This document shows, piece after piece, positions 11,400 through 22,600 of a DNA stretch of 64,000 bases (the stretch's first letter is position 1; the number at the start of each line of letters is the position of its first letter). Source of the stretch: Desmodus rotundus (lineage: Eukaryota > Chordata > Mammalia > Chiroptera > Phyllostomidae); the NCBI RefSeq assembly GCF_022682495.2, contig NC_071387.1:150768347-150832346 (forward strand), read 5' to 3'. Made by a program: the position numbers and the translations under genes. Under the pieces are notes generated by a model that had not been told where the DNA came from, made no database searches, and saw only the letters and a program-made list of their open reading frames with translations.

Positions 11400-12800
11400 T
11401 GTTCTGAAGTGATGAAGTGCTCGATAAGATGCCGAGCAGTCAATAAACCAACTTGGGTGTTGTGCGCCATACTGCAAGTTTAACCAACAAATTTTACCTG
11501 TCACTGAATTACAAATTTCAAGTGAAGGTAAAATAATGTTAATCTGCATGTAATTATTTAACTTTCTGATCACCTGCATTTGGCAGGCAAGACGAACTGC
11601 CACCTTTACGATAATCAGCTAATAAATCCTCATGATTGTTACGCTTTTACGCGGAGCAGTAATCTGAACATTGGCGGCTGACAGCGGCGGTAAATTGCCA
11701 GGAATGAGTGCTGTCAGAGAACAAGTTGTTTTTATGAACATGCAGAATAAGTAAATCCTGTGTCAAGCAATTTTATTCAGTTGGAGTTATTTGCAATCCA
11801 ATATAGCAAGATTTATAGCATTATTTATTAGCATGCAAAATGCTTGTTTATCTGTAAAGTGGCATTGATTTGGGGTACATATATTTTAGGTTGGTGAATT
11901 GCTACTGACTTTATTGGTTTATCAGGGCTGTGGCTGCCCCTGACAACAGACTTACAGATGGAAGCTTGAGTACAGAGCTCTGTTTCAACAAAATTTTTAT
12001 TAATGATATAGCATAAGAAAAACTTCTTCCAAATGGGCAAGTTGTGGGTGAAAAACAAACGCTTTCAAATTCTACAATCATAAAAATAAATTGATGCCTC
12101 TGCACTTAATGCTGAAAGAAAGAAAATGTGGGATGTGTTGGTGATATGAACCAAATTAACATTTTCTGAAAGTTGAAGGTCAACGCATTTGAGCACTTGA
12201 CGTTTCATAGAGCCCGATTTGCCAAGTTTTTCTCGTGGTACCTGGGCTGCAATGATTCTTTTACTTCCTATGTAAGTAAGGGCAGGGGTGGCTCTGGTGC
12301 ATGATTAATCTGAAAGCACATAGATCATCACACAGTTCAACGCCGAAAAGGATTTTTTTAAATGAAATCATTGTATTCCACTGTTTTTCTTACTAAGGGT
12401 TGAATGGGATACTTCATTAGGAAGATGGACAACATTTAAGTAAAGAATGGACTGTGTCACTGATCTTTTTCTGGTTTTTCAAAAACTCAACCTACACCGA
12501 ATGTATTAAGATTTTAATCTATTTGCCTTCATGGTTACTTTTTTCTTCTGAAGATTTTCTCAGAAAGTTTATACTCACTGCAATATTTCTTATGCGGTGG
12601 CCAGTTTATCTTTGAGTGAACGAACGGGAAACTTCATAAGTTCACAGAAGTATGCTCTGATAAAGCAATGGCCCCAAAGACAGTTGAACCGTGAGAACCT
12701 CTGGCAGGAGAAAGGTAACGACAGCATGGCGTTCTGTAGTGGCTGAGATGGCACACAGCTTCTGCGTAATTGGGAAACTTGCAAGCACTTTACCAGTTAC
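11400..12800. other. Repeat-poor intronic stretch, possible conserved noncoding DNA
   Basis: I recognise no transposon remains here, and the base composition is less AT-skewed than the flanks. Segments such as 11630-11710 ('gcggagcagtaatctgaac', 'ggcggctgacagcggcgg') are unusually CpG-retaining for an intron. The function is unknown. The suggestion of constraint is inference only. Confidence 0.3.
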
Positions 12801-13045
12801 ATACTGAATCCTTTGCAGTGCAAAATTCCAAGGAATTAGGTACTATATTGATTTATGATGTAAGACTTTATAACATATTATGTATTATTAATTTTACTAA
12901 TGTAAAATAGTTCCCATATATTAAGAAATCTCAAAAGACTTCATAGCCTTGTTGTTAAATTTGGACAAAATTACGCAAAATATGGTTTTAAAAATTACAC
13001 CACCAAAGAAATTCTATAAAAGCTTCCATTTTTATTCAGAAGGCT

Positions 13046-15113
13046 TTGTTTTTATTTTTAAATATATTTTATTGATTATGCTGTTACAGTTGTCCCATTT
13101 TTTTCTCCCCTTTATTCCCTCCCACCAGCATTCCCTCACCTTAGTTCATGTCCATGGGTTGTACATATAAGTTCTTTGGCTTTTCCATTTCCTATACTGT
13201 TCTTAACCTCCCTCTGTCTATTTTGTACCTACCAATTATGATTCTTATTCCCTGTACCTCTCTCCCATTCTCCCCTACCCCCCTCCCTGCTGATAACCCT
13301 CCATGTGATCTCCCTTTCTGTGATTCTGTTCCTGTTCTAGTTGTTTGCTTAGTTTGTTTTTGTTTTTTAGATGCAGTTGTTGATAGTTGTTTGTTGTCAT
13401 TTTACTGTTCATAGTTTTGATCTTCTTTTTCTTAGATAAGTCCCCTTAACATTTCATAAAGTAAGGGCTTGGTGATGATGAATTCCTTTAACTTAACCTT
13501 ATCTGGAAAGCACTTTATCTGCCCTTCCATTCTAAATGATAGCTTTGCTGGATTGAGTCATCTTGGATGTAGGTCCTTGACTTTCATGCCTTTGTACAGT
13601 TCTTTCCAGCCCCTTCTTGCCTGCAAGGTTTCTTTTGAGAAATCAGCTGATAGACTTATGCAAAGTCCTTTGTAGGTAACCGTCTCCTTTTCTCTTGCTG
13701 CTTTTAAGATTCTCTCCTTCTCATTAATCTTGGGTAATGTAATTATTATGTGCCTTGGTGTGTGCTTCCTTGGGTCCAACTTCTTGGGGACTCTCTGAGC
13801 CTCCCTCCTGGACTTCCTTGAAGTCTATTTCCTTTGCCAGATTGGAGAAGTATTCTTTCATTATTTTTTCAAAGGTTTTCAATTTCTTGCTCTTCCTCTT
13901 CTCCTTCTGGAGCCCCTATGATTTGGATATTGGCACATTTGGAGATGTCCCAGGGTCTTCTTATACTTTCCTCATTTTTTTTGAATTCGAGTTTCTTCTT
14001 TGTGTTCTAGTTGAATGCTTATTTCTTCCTTATGTTCCAAATTGTTGATTTGAATCCTGGCTTCCTTCCCTTCACTGTTTGTTCCCTGTAGATTTTTTCT
14101 CTTTATGTCACTTAGTATAACCTTCATTTCTTTTTTTTATGTTGTTGCCATACTCACTGAGTTCTTTGAGCATACTGATCACCAGTGTTTTCAACTTTGC
14201 ATCTGATAGGTTGGTTGTATCAGTTTCATTTAATTCTTTTTCTGGAGTTTTGTTCTGTTTTTTCATTTGGGCCATATTTCTTTGTCTTCTCACATTGGCG
14301 GCCTCCCTGTGTTTGTTTCTATGTATTAGGTAAAGCTGCTTTGACTCCCTGTCTTAGTAGTATGGCCTACTGTAGAAAAGCATACCTGTAAATTGTGTGG
14401 GGTCGATTCTTAGGTGATTGCCAGGGCAGGGCAACCAGTTTCACCACTTTGGCTCTGGGTGGTGGGAAGGCCTCAGAGAAGGGACAGGGCCACTGCTTGG
14501 CTTCTGGATATTTGCCCAGGAAGAAGCTGTCTCCCAGCACTTACCCTGTTTCTATTCACTTCACACTCTCCCCGTATGCCACTTGTGTCCTTCCAGCTGT
14601 TGCCCTGAGGCTGAATCCCAGAGGGATGGATATGCATAAGTCCTAAGCCCTTGTGGGTGCTTTAAGAGGAGTCTCCTGAGAATCTGGCAGTTTCTTCTAC
14701 TGCTTCAACTACCTCTAATTTTTAGAGCCAGAAGTTACCGGGATGTATCATCCTGGCACTGGAACCCTGGGCTGCTGGGTAGTCCAGGTTGCAGCTAGGA
14801 CCCCTTGCTCACAAGGTACCCCTCCTAATTTTATCCACCACACATGAATGTGAGACTGCCTGTTCTGCAGCCTCTCTGCCCCACTCTGGGGCTCCGTGGC
14901 TCCCCGCATCTCTCCACCTCTCTCGTATCTCCACCCCTCCTACCCATCTGGATGAATGTGGCTTCCTCAAATCTTTGGTTGTCAGACTTCCATACAGCTC
15001 AATTTTCTGACATTGTTGGGTGATATTCGTTTTGTAGTCTAGTTTAATTTTTTCTGTAGTTGTGTGAGGAGGCAAAGTTTGTTTACCTATGCATCCATCT
15101 TGACTGGAATTCC
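13046..15113 (-). mobile_element. Near full-length HAL1-type (ORF1-only) LINE-1, antisense
   Basis: Read on the minus strand, the element begins at about 15113 ('ttccagtcaagatgg'). It has a GC-richer 5' UTR (15113-14294), an ORF1-like region (14293-13432), a 3' UTR of about 360 bp containing 'aataaaat', and an A-rich tail near 13046-13073. No endonuclease or reverse-transcriptase sequence lies between ORF1 and the tail. This is the structure of half-L1 elements, which mobilise using L1 ORF2p in trans. Content and layout resemble HAL1 copies known from bats. I could not fix a convincing target-site duplication. Confidence 0.8.
13432..14293 (-). pseudogene. HAL1/L1 ORF1p-like coding region, disrupted
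   Basis: The N-terminal part (14293-14108, 61 codons, starting MRRQRNMAQMKKQNK, with NLSDAKLKTLVI) matches the start of mammalian L1 ORF1p. The C-terminal part (about 13779-13558) has HIIITLPKINEKERILKAAR and then SADFSKETLQARR, which are the RRM-to-CTD hallmarks of the RNA-binding chaperone. A TGA follows DLHPR at about 13556, after which the same frame continues with recognisable CTD sequence to a TAA at 13432-13434. The span of about 287 codons is shorter than a typical L1 ORF1p of about 340. Stops and frame breaks in the middle mean no functional protein. It lies antisense within an MCTP1 intron. Confidence 0.8.
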
Positions 15114-15434
15114 CTGAAAATGATCTTATTTTTAAATTATTTAAAAATCCAAATAGTCCTAATACTTACTTTCTGCACCTCAGTGTACTCACATATATAG
15201 TCAGCATCCAGGGTACCACTATGCTCAAAACTGTTTCATCTGCTAAGAATGCCATCGGTCACTGGTTCAGGCATGGCAGATAAAAAGGCAGGGGAAGAAA
15301 AGGTTATGGAAACACTGAAGTTTCTCTCCTTGAACTCTTAGGGGAAAATATCACCAGATAAATGTGGCATATGTCTTTCATGTGGCTAAATAAATTCAAA
15401 TTGTTTTTAGAAGTGCAAAGAATTTTAAGCTTTG

Positions 15435-15530
15435 ATATGGAAGTCAGGAAATGCTGTTTGAGTTCTTCCATCACTTAATCTCTCGAAGCCTCAATTACCC
15501 CATTTATGTATACAGATTACAGTAGCCCTG
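15435..15530 (+). repeat. MIR fragment, forward
   Basis: Core-like 'gagttcttccatcacttaatctctcgaagcctcaattaccccatttatgta'. Short and diverged. Confidence 0.45.
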
Positions 15531-15750
15531 GAATCTTCAGTTTTGAGATTGTCTTGATTCTTCTACTGATCAATTGATAAGTTAGGCTCTGGTACAGATA
15601 GTAAGTTTTATAATTTTCCATTATCAAACTAATAGAGCATATGTGATAATAAAACTACAACACACTGAGTCTGTGGTAGTTCTAAAGATAAAGATGTGAG
15701 ACTCTAGAAGGCTTACAAAGTGTTGAATCCCCCAAATCTAACAGAGATCT

Positions 15751-15810
15751 GACATACAAGGTACTTAATAAATACCAAATGCACGAATGAATGAATGAAT
15801 GAATGAAATG
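15751..15810 (+). repeat. L2 3' tail expanded into a (GAAT)n microsatellite
   Basis: 'ggtacttaataaatacc' precedes about five tandem gaat units at 15785-15807. L2 elements end in a few tgaa/gaat units, so the microsatellite probably grew from an L2 tail. Confidence 0.55.
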
Positions 15811-15954
15811 AGTGTTGGAAAGATATCCAACTGCTTTCTAAGAAGACAATATAGAAGTGATAGAGTGAAAGCATTATATGCTAGATCTGCTCTGGCAGCA
15901 TAACCATGGGTAAATTTGGGGCTCTCTGAAATTTTACGTCCTTGTCCATCAGTC

Positions 15955-16310
15955 CTTTAAAACATGCAGAGCACCAACTATATTCCAGGTGCCTGTCCTC
16001 AAGGTGTCTCAGGATATACTGACATTGAAAGATAACTACAGGTTATTTCAATGAGAATTAGTAAAAATTAGCAAAGCAAAGATAAGCAAAGAGGTTGCCT
16101 TCTCCAGACACAAAGAAACAGTTGAGCCCTTGCACAGACGGTGGAAGAATTATACGTGGTCTTGAATGACTTAAGTAGTAAGTCAGCAAGTGACACACAA
16201 GCTGAGGGTAGGCTGTGGAGGGCACTGTTACCTTGCTAAGGGTATCTCATAGGTGGTGGGAAGCCAGGGGAGGGGCATGGTCAGGTTTGTGTTTTAGACA
16301 TCTGTAACTA
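15955..16310 (-). mobile_element. L2 fragment, antisense
   Basis: 'gagcaccaactatattccaggtgcctgtcct' followed later by 'gtgggaagccaggggaggggcatggtcaggtttgtgtttt' matches the reverse complement of L2 3' sequence in the right order. Confidence 0.6.
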
Positions 16311-17094
16311 AGGGGATTGAATTTTATCAATGGCCTTTGCTTTACCCCAGGTTCCTTAGAAGATAGAGCTTGGGACAATGGTTAAGTGCTGATGCTTTAT
16401 TAGGAGGTACAATCCCAGGCGCTGAGAGTGAAAGAGAAAACACGAGGCAGGAAAGACCAGGAAGCAATGCAAGGTGATATGTTACTGGGCCGGCTGGCCA
16501 CTGTTTCCTGTGTTGCAGAGACACAGCTGATTACTCAGCAGGGGCACCTACTTAGCCACACTGGACAGGCAATATGGAGAATTTCGTTTAAAATGGCTTC
16601 AGAGGATTACTCCTGAGAGGAGTGTTTAGAAGAATAGGAGATATTCAACCTCAACTAGCAAAAAGAACCTTGAAGCCATTAATTCTCTCTTGTCCAATAT
16701 TTTCTACATTAGAATGACTAAGGTCAAAATTCTGAAACATTAAATATAGGATAGGAGCTGAGACTATTTCTATGAGTACACTGATATTGGAAATTTAGTT
16801 TCAGCAGAAAAGCATAATCCCCCTATAAATTTAGAAGTTAATTTAAATTTTATTAGTTTCAGAGTTTTTAAAATTCAATTTTTAAATTTTTCTTAGTTTA
16901 TTGTCTTATAAGAGTGATAACTTATAGCCTTCTTCCCTAGTTTATATATTTAAAGTGTAAAAATTACATGATTCCATACTTTTAAATTGAGATAATTTTT
17001 TCTGTGTAGAATGAATCCAGATATACCCAATTTAAGAACCATTGCAAACTGCACGTTCTTCCTGCTGACATGCACAATTACTTAATGACAGACT

Positions 17095-17245
17095 GGTCAA
17101 GAAAAAAAGCCTGGATCTTGGATTCTAGAGCCTTCAGTTCAGATCCTGGCTCTTCTAATAATTATCAATATTTCCATTTAGTCAAGTAACTTCTCTTGCC
17201 CTCAGTTTTCTCATTGGCAAATTAAGGAGGTTTCAAGGATCACAA
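17095..17245 (+). repeat. MIR SINE, forward
   Basis: 'gattctagagccttcagttcagatcctggctcttc...agtcaagtaacttctcttgccctcagttttctcattggcaaattaagg' follows the MIR head and core. Confidence 0.75.
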
Positions 17246-17754
17246 ATCCTTATGCCCATTGGAACTAGGTACAGAATTCAGTGAAGTAGACCAGCTATAA
17301 ATAATAGACGGTATTGGGTACACTAAGTCAGAGGACATTTACTCTATCTTTAAAATTATTTAACTTCAAGACTTGAACACTACAAGGAAAATCAACAAAT
17401 CCATGGAAGAGATTTGATCAGAAAGTTGCCAATTTGCAGTACCTGGGCCAGCTTATCTTTAGAGCATCTTCCCCAGCTCTAAAGCTTTTGATGAAAAAAC
17501 TCTAATATGAGCGAGAAGTAGCCCAGCATCTATTTGACCAGTTCGAAATGGTAATTGGCATAGAAGGAAATCCTCCAGAAAGCTTCATTGTGTTTTAGTG
17601 TTTTAAGAATGAGGCAAGGACTGGACTGGAAAATGCATGATCGAAGTTAGTGAAAGACCCTTCTTGGTCCCAACTTTATCCAACCAAAAGTACTATCTGA
17701 ATTATAATCTCTGTTCAATTCTCTAGTATCAGACTCCTAATCTAGTCTAAAGGT

Positions 17755-17815
17755 TCATTCACATTCAACAAACTACAGGCAAGGCTCTGTGCCAGATGCT
17801 GTCGAAAATGATATG
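17755..17815 (-). repeat. L2 3' tail fragment, antisense
   Basis: 'ttcattcacattcaacaaactacaggcaaggctctgtgccagatgctg' is the complement of the L2 end. Confidence 0.5.
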
Positions 17816-18362
17816 GATGTTTTTCTTTTTAATAGAGAATAATGATTGGTTATTTTTTGCCATTGTATGTATTTTACCCTCATCTTGTTCCAGGTGTTAT
17901 TGACAATAACTTAATTTCAATTAAAATTAGAAGATTAGATAAGGCAGCATTTGATATGTCGTTTCATCCTTCAGAGTTTAAGGAGAAAACATGAGAGTAT
18001 TTTGAAATGGATGTTATGTTCGCAGAAACAATGCAGTCATTTGATGTACCTTTTAACTTTAAGAAGATATTTTTCAGACTTGCCACAGACTTTAATTTCC
18101 TTCTTTCTCTATAGTTAGCATTTAGCACACACACATTTTCTGTCACCGACCAGGGCATTTCTTTTCTTTTTTTGTTTCTTGCATCTATATTCCTCTTCCT
18201 CCCAATTGTTTCTAGTCCTGGCCATCTCTGATGTCATTTTTGATGGGCAAAAATAAAAGGTAAATGTCAGACAATGGTTCAGTTCCTAAAATCACTCATG
18301 CTTGAAGAGGTGTTTGAGCACAACTATAAGCTTTGAAGCCTTATTCATAGGCGTTTAATTTC

Positions 18363-18376
18363 AAAGCAAAACAATA
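18363..18376 (+). repeat. Target-site duplication, left copy, of the VES SINE
   Basis: aaagcaaaacaata, identical to 18577-18590, and produced by L1-type target-primed integration of the SINE. Confidence 0.9.
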
Positions 18377-18576
18377 GCTCTGGCTGGCGTGGCTCAGTGG
18401 ATTGAGTGCCAGCCTGCAAATTGAAAGAGTGGCTGGTTAGATTCCCAGTCAGGGCACATGCCTGAGTTTCAGTCCAGATCCCCAGTAGGGGACAGTAGAG
18501 AGGCAACCACACATTGATGTTTCTCTCTCTTTCTCCTTCCCTTCCCTTCTCTAAAAATAAATAAATAAAATATTTA
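18377..18576 (+). mobile_element. VES-type bat SINE (tRNA-derived), forward
   Basis: The body begins 'gctctggctggcgtggctcagtgg' and carries a Pol III A box (tggctcagtgg), a B box with one change (ggttagattcc), the segment 'cccagtcagggcacatgcctg', the 'cattgatgtttctctctc' segment and a (taaa)n-type tail ending near 18576. This is the layout of the VES SINE family of yangochiropteran bats. It is flanked by an exact 14-bp duplication, aaagcaaaacaata, at 18363-18376 and 18577-18590. The intact duplication indicates a comparatively recent insertion. It is the strongest taxonomic marker in the window. Confidence 0.93.
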
Positions 18577-18590
18577 AAAGCAAAACAATA
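18577..18590 (+). repeat. Target-site duplication, right copy, of the VES SINE
   Basis: Exact repeat of 18363-18376, directly after the A-rich SINE tail. Confidence 0.9.
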
Positions 18591-19435
18591 AACAGTGTGA
18601 AGAAAAAGAAAGAGCAACAATTTAATCTGTCCCTAATAGCTGACCACCCTGTTTATGTGTTACCACATTTATTCATGTAATTGGCTATTTCCTGTTTTAA
18701 ATGCCTTTTATTCATATGTGCCCCCTTTCTCTCCTTTCATTGGCCTTGTGGTCACCGCAGTACCTTTCTCTTCCAACTCAAGGGAAATGTTTATGATCAA
18801 AGCTTAGTTTAGCCCTGAGAGGATGGCTGTTGTCCACGGGCTGCCAAGTCAAGAAACCTCTCAGGACAGGTCTGGTACATGACACTCGAGCTATAGCATT
18901 TTCAGAGGATTTGTTTGTCTTTTATTTAGATTTATGAGTGTTCCATGAATAGATTGACATGGTTTCAAAAATGTAAAACTTATGGCACCACCAGAGTGCA
19001 TATGGTAATCACTGCTTTATATATAACATTTATGAATGGGAGGGACCATTGGTTTAAAAGTGACACAGAAATTCAGACTCTTGGTAGTTTGCCTCTCTAG
19101 ATGGCTCACGGTCGTCTTTCTGTAAGCGAAGCCCCACTGACCTAGGCCGCCCAGGGATTGAAGTCTCTGCTGATATATGAATATGGTGACATGGGTAGTA
19201 ATTGAATCAGATAAGCACTTTTTCTTTGGCATCTTACAGGAAATCAGCAATTAGACTCAAATAATCAGGGGCTGAATTTTGTGAAGAAAGTCAGCTAATG
19301 TAAAAGAATATTCATCCAGTGGTCCAAATAGTATTTCTATTGATTTACTTTCCATGTAGCCCTGAGCGGCCTGCACTTCCACAGTTTGATGTCAGGGGAA
19401 AAAGCCAGTTGCTAATTCAAAACATTTGTTTGTAG

Positions 19436-19622
19436 GTGCCAGGTCGACCTGTCGGCCCTCAGCAGGGAACAGACGCACAAGTTGGAATTGCAGCTGGAAG
19501 AGGGTGAGGGCCACCTGGTGCTGCTGGTCACCCTGACAGCTTCAGCCACAGTCAGCATCTCTGACCTCTCCGTCAACTCCCTGGAGGACCAGAAAGAACG
19601 GGAGGAAATATTAAAGAGATAT
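19436..19622 (+). CDS. MCTP1: MCTP1 exon: C-terminal part of C2B and linker to C2C (fragment residues 99-161)
   Basis: The exon follows the acceptor 'acatttgtttgtag' and ends TAT|gtacgt. It is 187 nt, entering in phase 2 (its first G completes the split Arg codon) and leaving in phase 0. The peptide begins CQVDLSALSREQTHKLEL, the final beta strands of C2B, with an acidic turn EEGEGHLVLLV at about 118-128. It then becomes a Ser/Thr-rich stretch (TASATVSISDLS) and a charged helix (EDQKEREEILKRY) linking to C2C. The exon is clearly GC-richer than the surrounding introns. An NF-Y-like CCAATCAG (19726-19733) and an octamer ATGCAAAT (19749-19756) lie about 100-135 bp downstream in the intron. Confidence 0.97.
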
Positions 19623-22600
19623 GTACGTATGTAACCCTCCCCTCTCGGGGTCACATGTGCCTGGATGAGGTTGTAAATAATTTACCTGGAGTGACAGAAG
19701 TACATCTGAAAAGCTGTCTAACAGACCAATCAGCAGGAAATGGGGCACATGCAAATGCCACACGTGTCTCTGCAGCCTCACTTTCATTCCCCGCGGTGTC
19801 TGTACACCAGGGCTTCTCCAGGGCCTCCTCCAGGGCAAGTTCTAGATCTGAGATTCTCCTGAGTGATTTTATTGTGCAGCGTAAATATGCAAGGAAACTT
19901 CCCATAAACGAAAGTCAAGTTTATACAATATTACTTTAAAATTAATTCACTGACTCTTTGTAATTGCATATTTCTTTGTCTTTCCAAGTTTGCAATGGAG
20001 TTAATGGCACTTGCATTAATTAGTAGCTTGGCAACTAGAGGGTATTCACAGAAATCACTTTTATTTTCAACTGTTTAGAAAAGCCTTACTTTATTCTTTT
20101 ATTTTTTTTAGTCAAATGTGAAATATAATTAAAAGGAAGCCTCCCTACCTTTTGATCAAATGTAGAGAGATAGGGTAGAATAGTGAGTCACTAAAATAAA
20201 TACCTTCTCTATTTTTACCAAACCAAAATATTCACAACCATATCTACCTATTTCCCAGCATCCTTACACTATACATTTCCCACCATGCAGTTTTCTTGAA
20301 GCAACAGAGAGGGGAGCTCTTACTCCACCATTCTCTCTCAATGGAGGCTTGAAAAAGCAAATACCTCAGTACCCATGAAACTGGGGAAAAAAGCTTTTCC
20401 ACTTAAAATCACAAAGCTGGTATTGTACGATGCTGCCAGGTGTTTAGAAGGCTCCTCTAGACACTCAGCTATGAAACCAAGCTCTGACTAACAAAGAACC
20501 GCTTAATTTTTTTTCTAGATTTTAAAATATTCCTATTTGCTGACTGACATCCTTTCAATAACTGAATTTAATAAAGATGTACCTTATCAGGCTGTGCAGA
20601 TAACATGAAGTGCTGGTACTAATGCTCTACAATATTCTTCAAACAGATTAGCAGGATGCGGGCCTCAGCAAATTTATTCTGGCTATCTCCACTGAATCAG
20701 CTGTCTGTTAATGCTTGTACAACTCATCCGCCAGTGGTGTTATCATAGGCAGTTTAATGGAGGTGACTTAGCGAGGCAAAATAGTATATATTTTTAAACT
20801 AGCTAAGAGCCTAAAGTATTGTGTGGCATCTTCTAATGTATAATTGCAGTTATAGAAATTATTTCACATTTTGGTACCTACCAAAGGGTAGTCTCCTATT
20901 ACCAGAAGTGGGCTTCATGAATTAAAACAATTTAAAGGAATGAATTAGTATATATATTAATATAAAAATTATTCTAGATATTATAATACTGCATTTCATG
21001 GATTAATCCCATATATTAGAATGATACTGCAGGCTAGGTAATTAGAAATAATCCAACTATTATGGATTCTTTTTTTTTTTTTCTGGACAGGCTTCTTTAA
21101 ATCAGCCATTTCCATTCAGAATTTCAGTATTTGTTTCCAGGTTTCTTTCAGATGTTAGTTATTACTTCAGCAAAACATAAAATACTATGTGGATGTCCCA
21201 GCTAATTCTCAGATTATGTTCTGCTCATTATATTAAAAAGTGAACCACATTTAAATATACTTGTTTTTAGCCCCGAACTTCAAGCACAGGCCTGTATCTC
21301 CCCCTCTACAGACGTACTTGCCGGGAAGCTACTGTACGTAAGAGCACATGCGTCATAATTAGTCACAGCAATGCCAGGACAAAGGCCTGCAGAGTAGGTT
21401 TCAGTATGTTTCCTTTTCACTATATAGATTATGAAATGAATGAATGCCGTATCATGTCTGAAATACCACTTGTTTTAGCGAAACATATCAAGAAGGTTAT
21501 TTGGAAAATTTTTTATATGTTGTCTTGTGAGAACATGTGTATTTTTTAAAATTTAGGTTAAACTTCAGAATTTGGCTGTGGTGAGGGAAGTTGAGGAATT
21601 TCCCTACTCTCGCACGAAAGAGCCCTGAAAAGGCTTTCCGTTGCTGTCATTCAGCGGTTCATTGCCAAGCACTGAGGCCCCACAAATTAAACAGACATTA
21701 CTGTGTGAGCCCTTATTTGATCACCACATTCTGAAAAGATGGCTAATTCCATTTTTCTTTTTTCTTTTTTTTTCTCCTTTTGGAGGGAGGAAAGCAGGGA
21801 AGGTCAATAGGGGGCGGGTAGTAATGGGTAGTAGACCAAGAGCGATTGTATGACCTTTTCAGAACGGGTATGCTGAACCCTTGCTCCCCCTTGTCACAGT
21901 TTAAAAACCAGAGGAGCTAGTTTAGAGAAGAAGTTGTTAGCATTCCATTTTTATTATGACATTTCACAGTCATCTGATTTAATGTCCCTTGACCGGATTG
22001 TCCACCGTGAGACGATGGGCTTGAAATGTTATTTAGAGCATTGATAAAAGGTGAGCAGTTCTAAGATGACAGCGAGTCATAAGGCTGGTGGTGTGACATT
22101 AATTTTCTCCATAACAGAGATGGAATAAGACGTCACGGTGACAAGCTGTCAATCAGCCCTGGCCCCTCAGAGCATCTCGATGCCATAGGATGGGGTATTG
22201 CCTCTCCCGTAATAGAGCTGAACTGAGATGCTCTCCCTGACAGCTGCTGCAGCCATAGAGAAAATATATTATACAGCCTTTCATTAAAAAAATAAAGAGG
22301 ACTCCTCTCCAGAGCATTTCAATCTTTTCCCATCTATTGAGGGCTGAAAGGATTCACAGCAAATCATAGATTCCTCTGCTATGGAGATTTCTGGCTTCAG
22401 AAGCCATCCAGGTTTGGGGAACCTTCTAAAATAACCATAAATAACAAGGCAGGGATGCCTCTTGATGATGCATGGCTTGAAGTTTTATTTTTTAACTGAT
22501 ATATGTTAAGTCTTTGGCTGTTTTGAAATTCTTATCATAATCGATATGTCACTGGCCTAAACAGTTGAAGTTCACAAGAAATTACTGAGTGTCAGCTGAT

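Larger units (their letters stand above)
6881..19435 (+). other. MCTP1: MCTP1 intron (12.6 kb)
   Basis: Phase-2 intron within the C2B coding region. It holds a CTCF-type motif (7060-7073), an antisense L1M end (about 8996-9155), a 1.25-kb L2 (about 9545-10795), a reverse MIR, a repeat-poor stretch at 11400-12800, the antisense HAL1 element (about 13046-15113), further MIR and L2 pieces, and the VES SINE (18377-18576). The span from about 16320 to 16620 looks repeat-derived but I could not classify it. No exon is recognised. Confidence 0.9.

Noticed and set aside
11886..11900. 'ttaggttggtg' resembling the end of a MADE1/mariner element
   Set aside because: The match stops after 11 bases, and no complementary end or TA duplication is found nearby.
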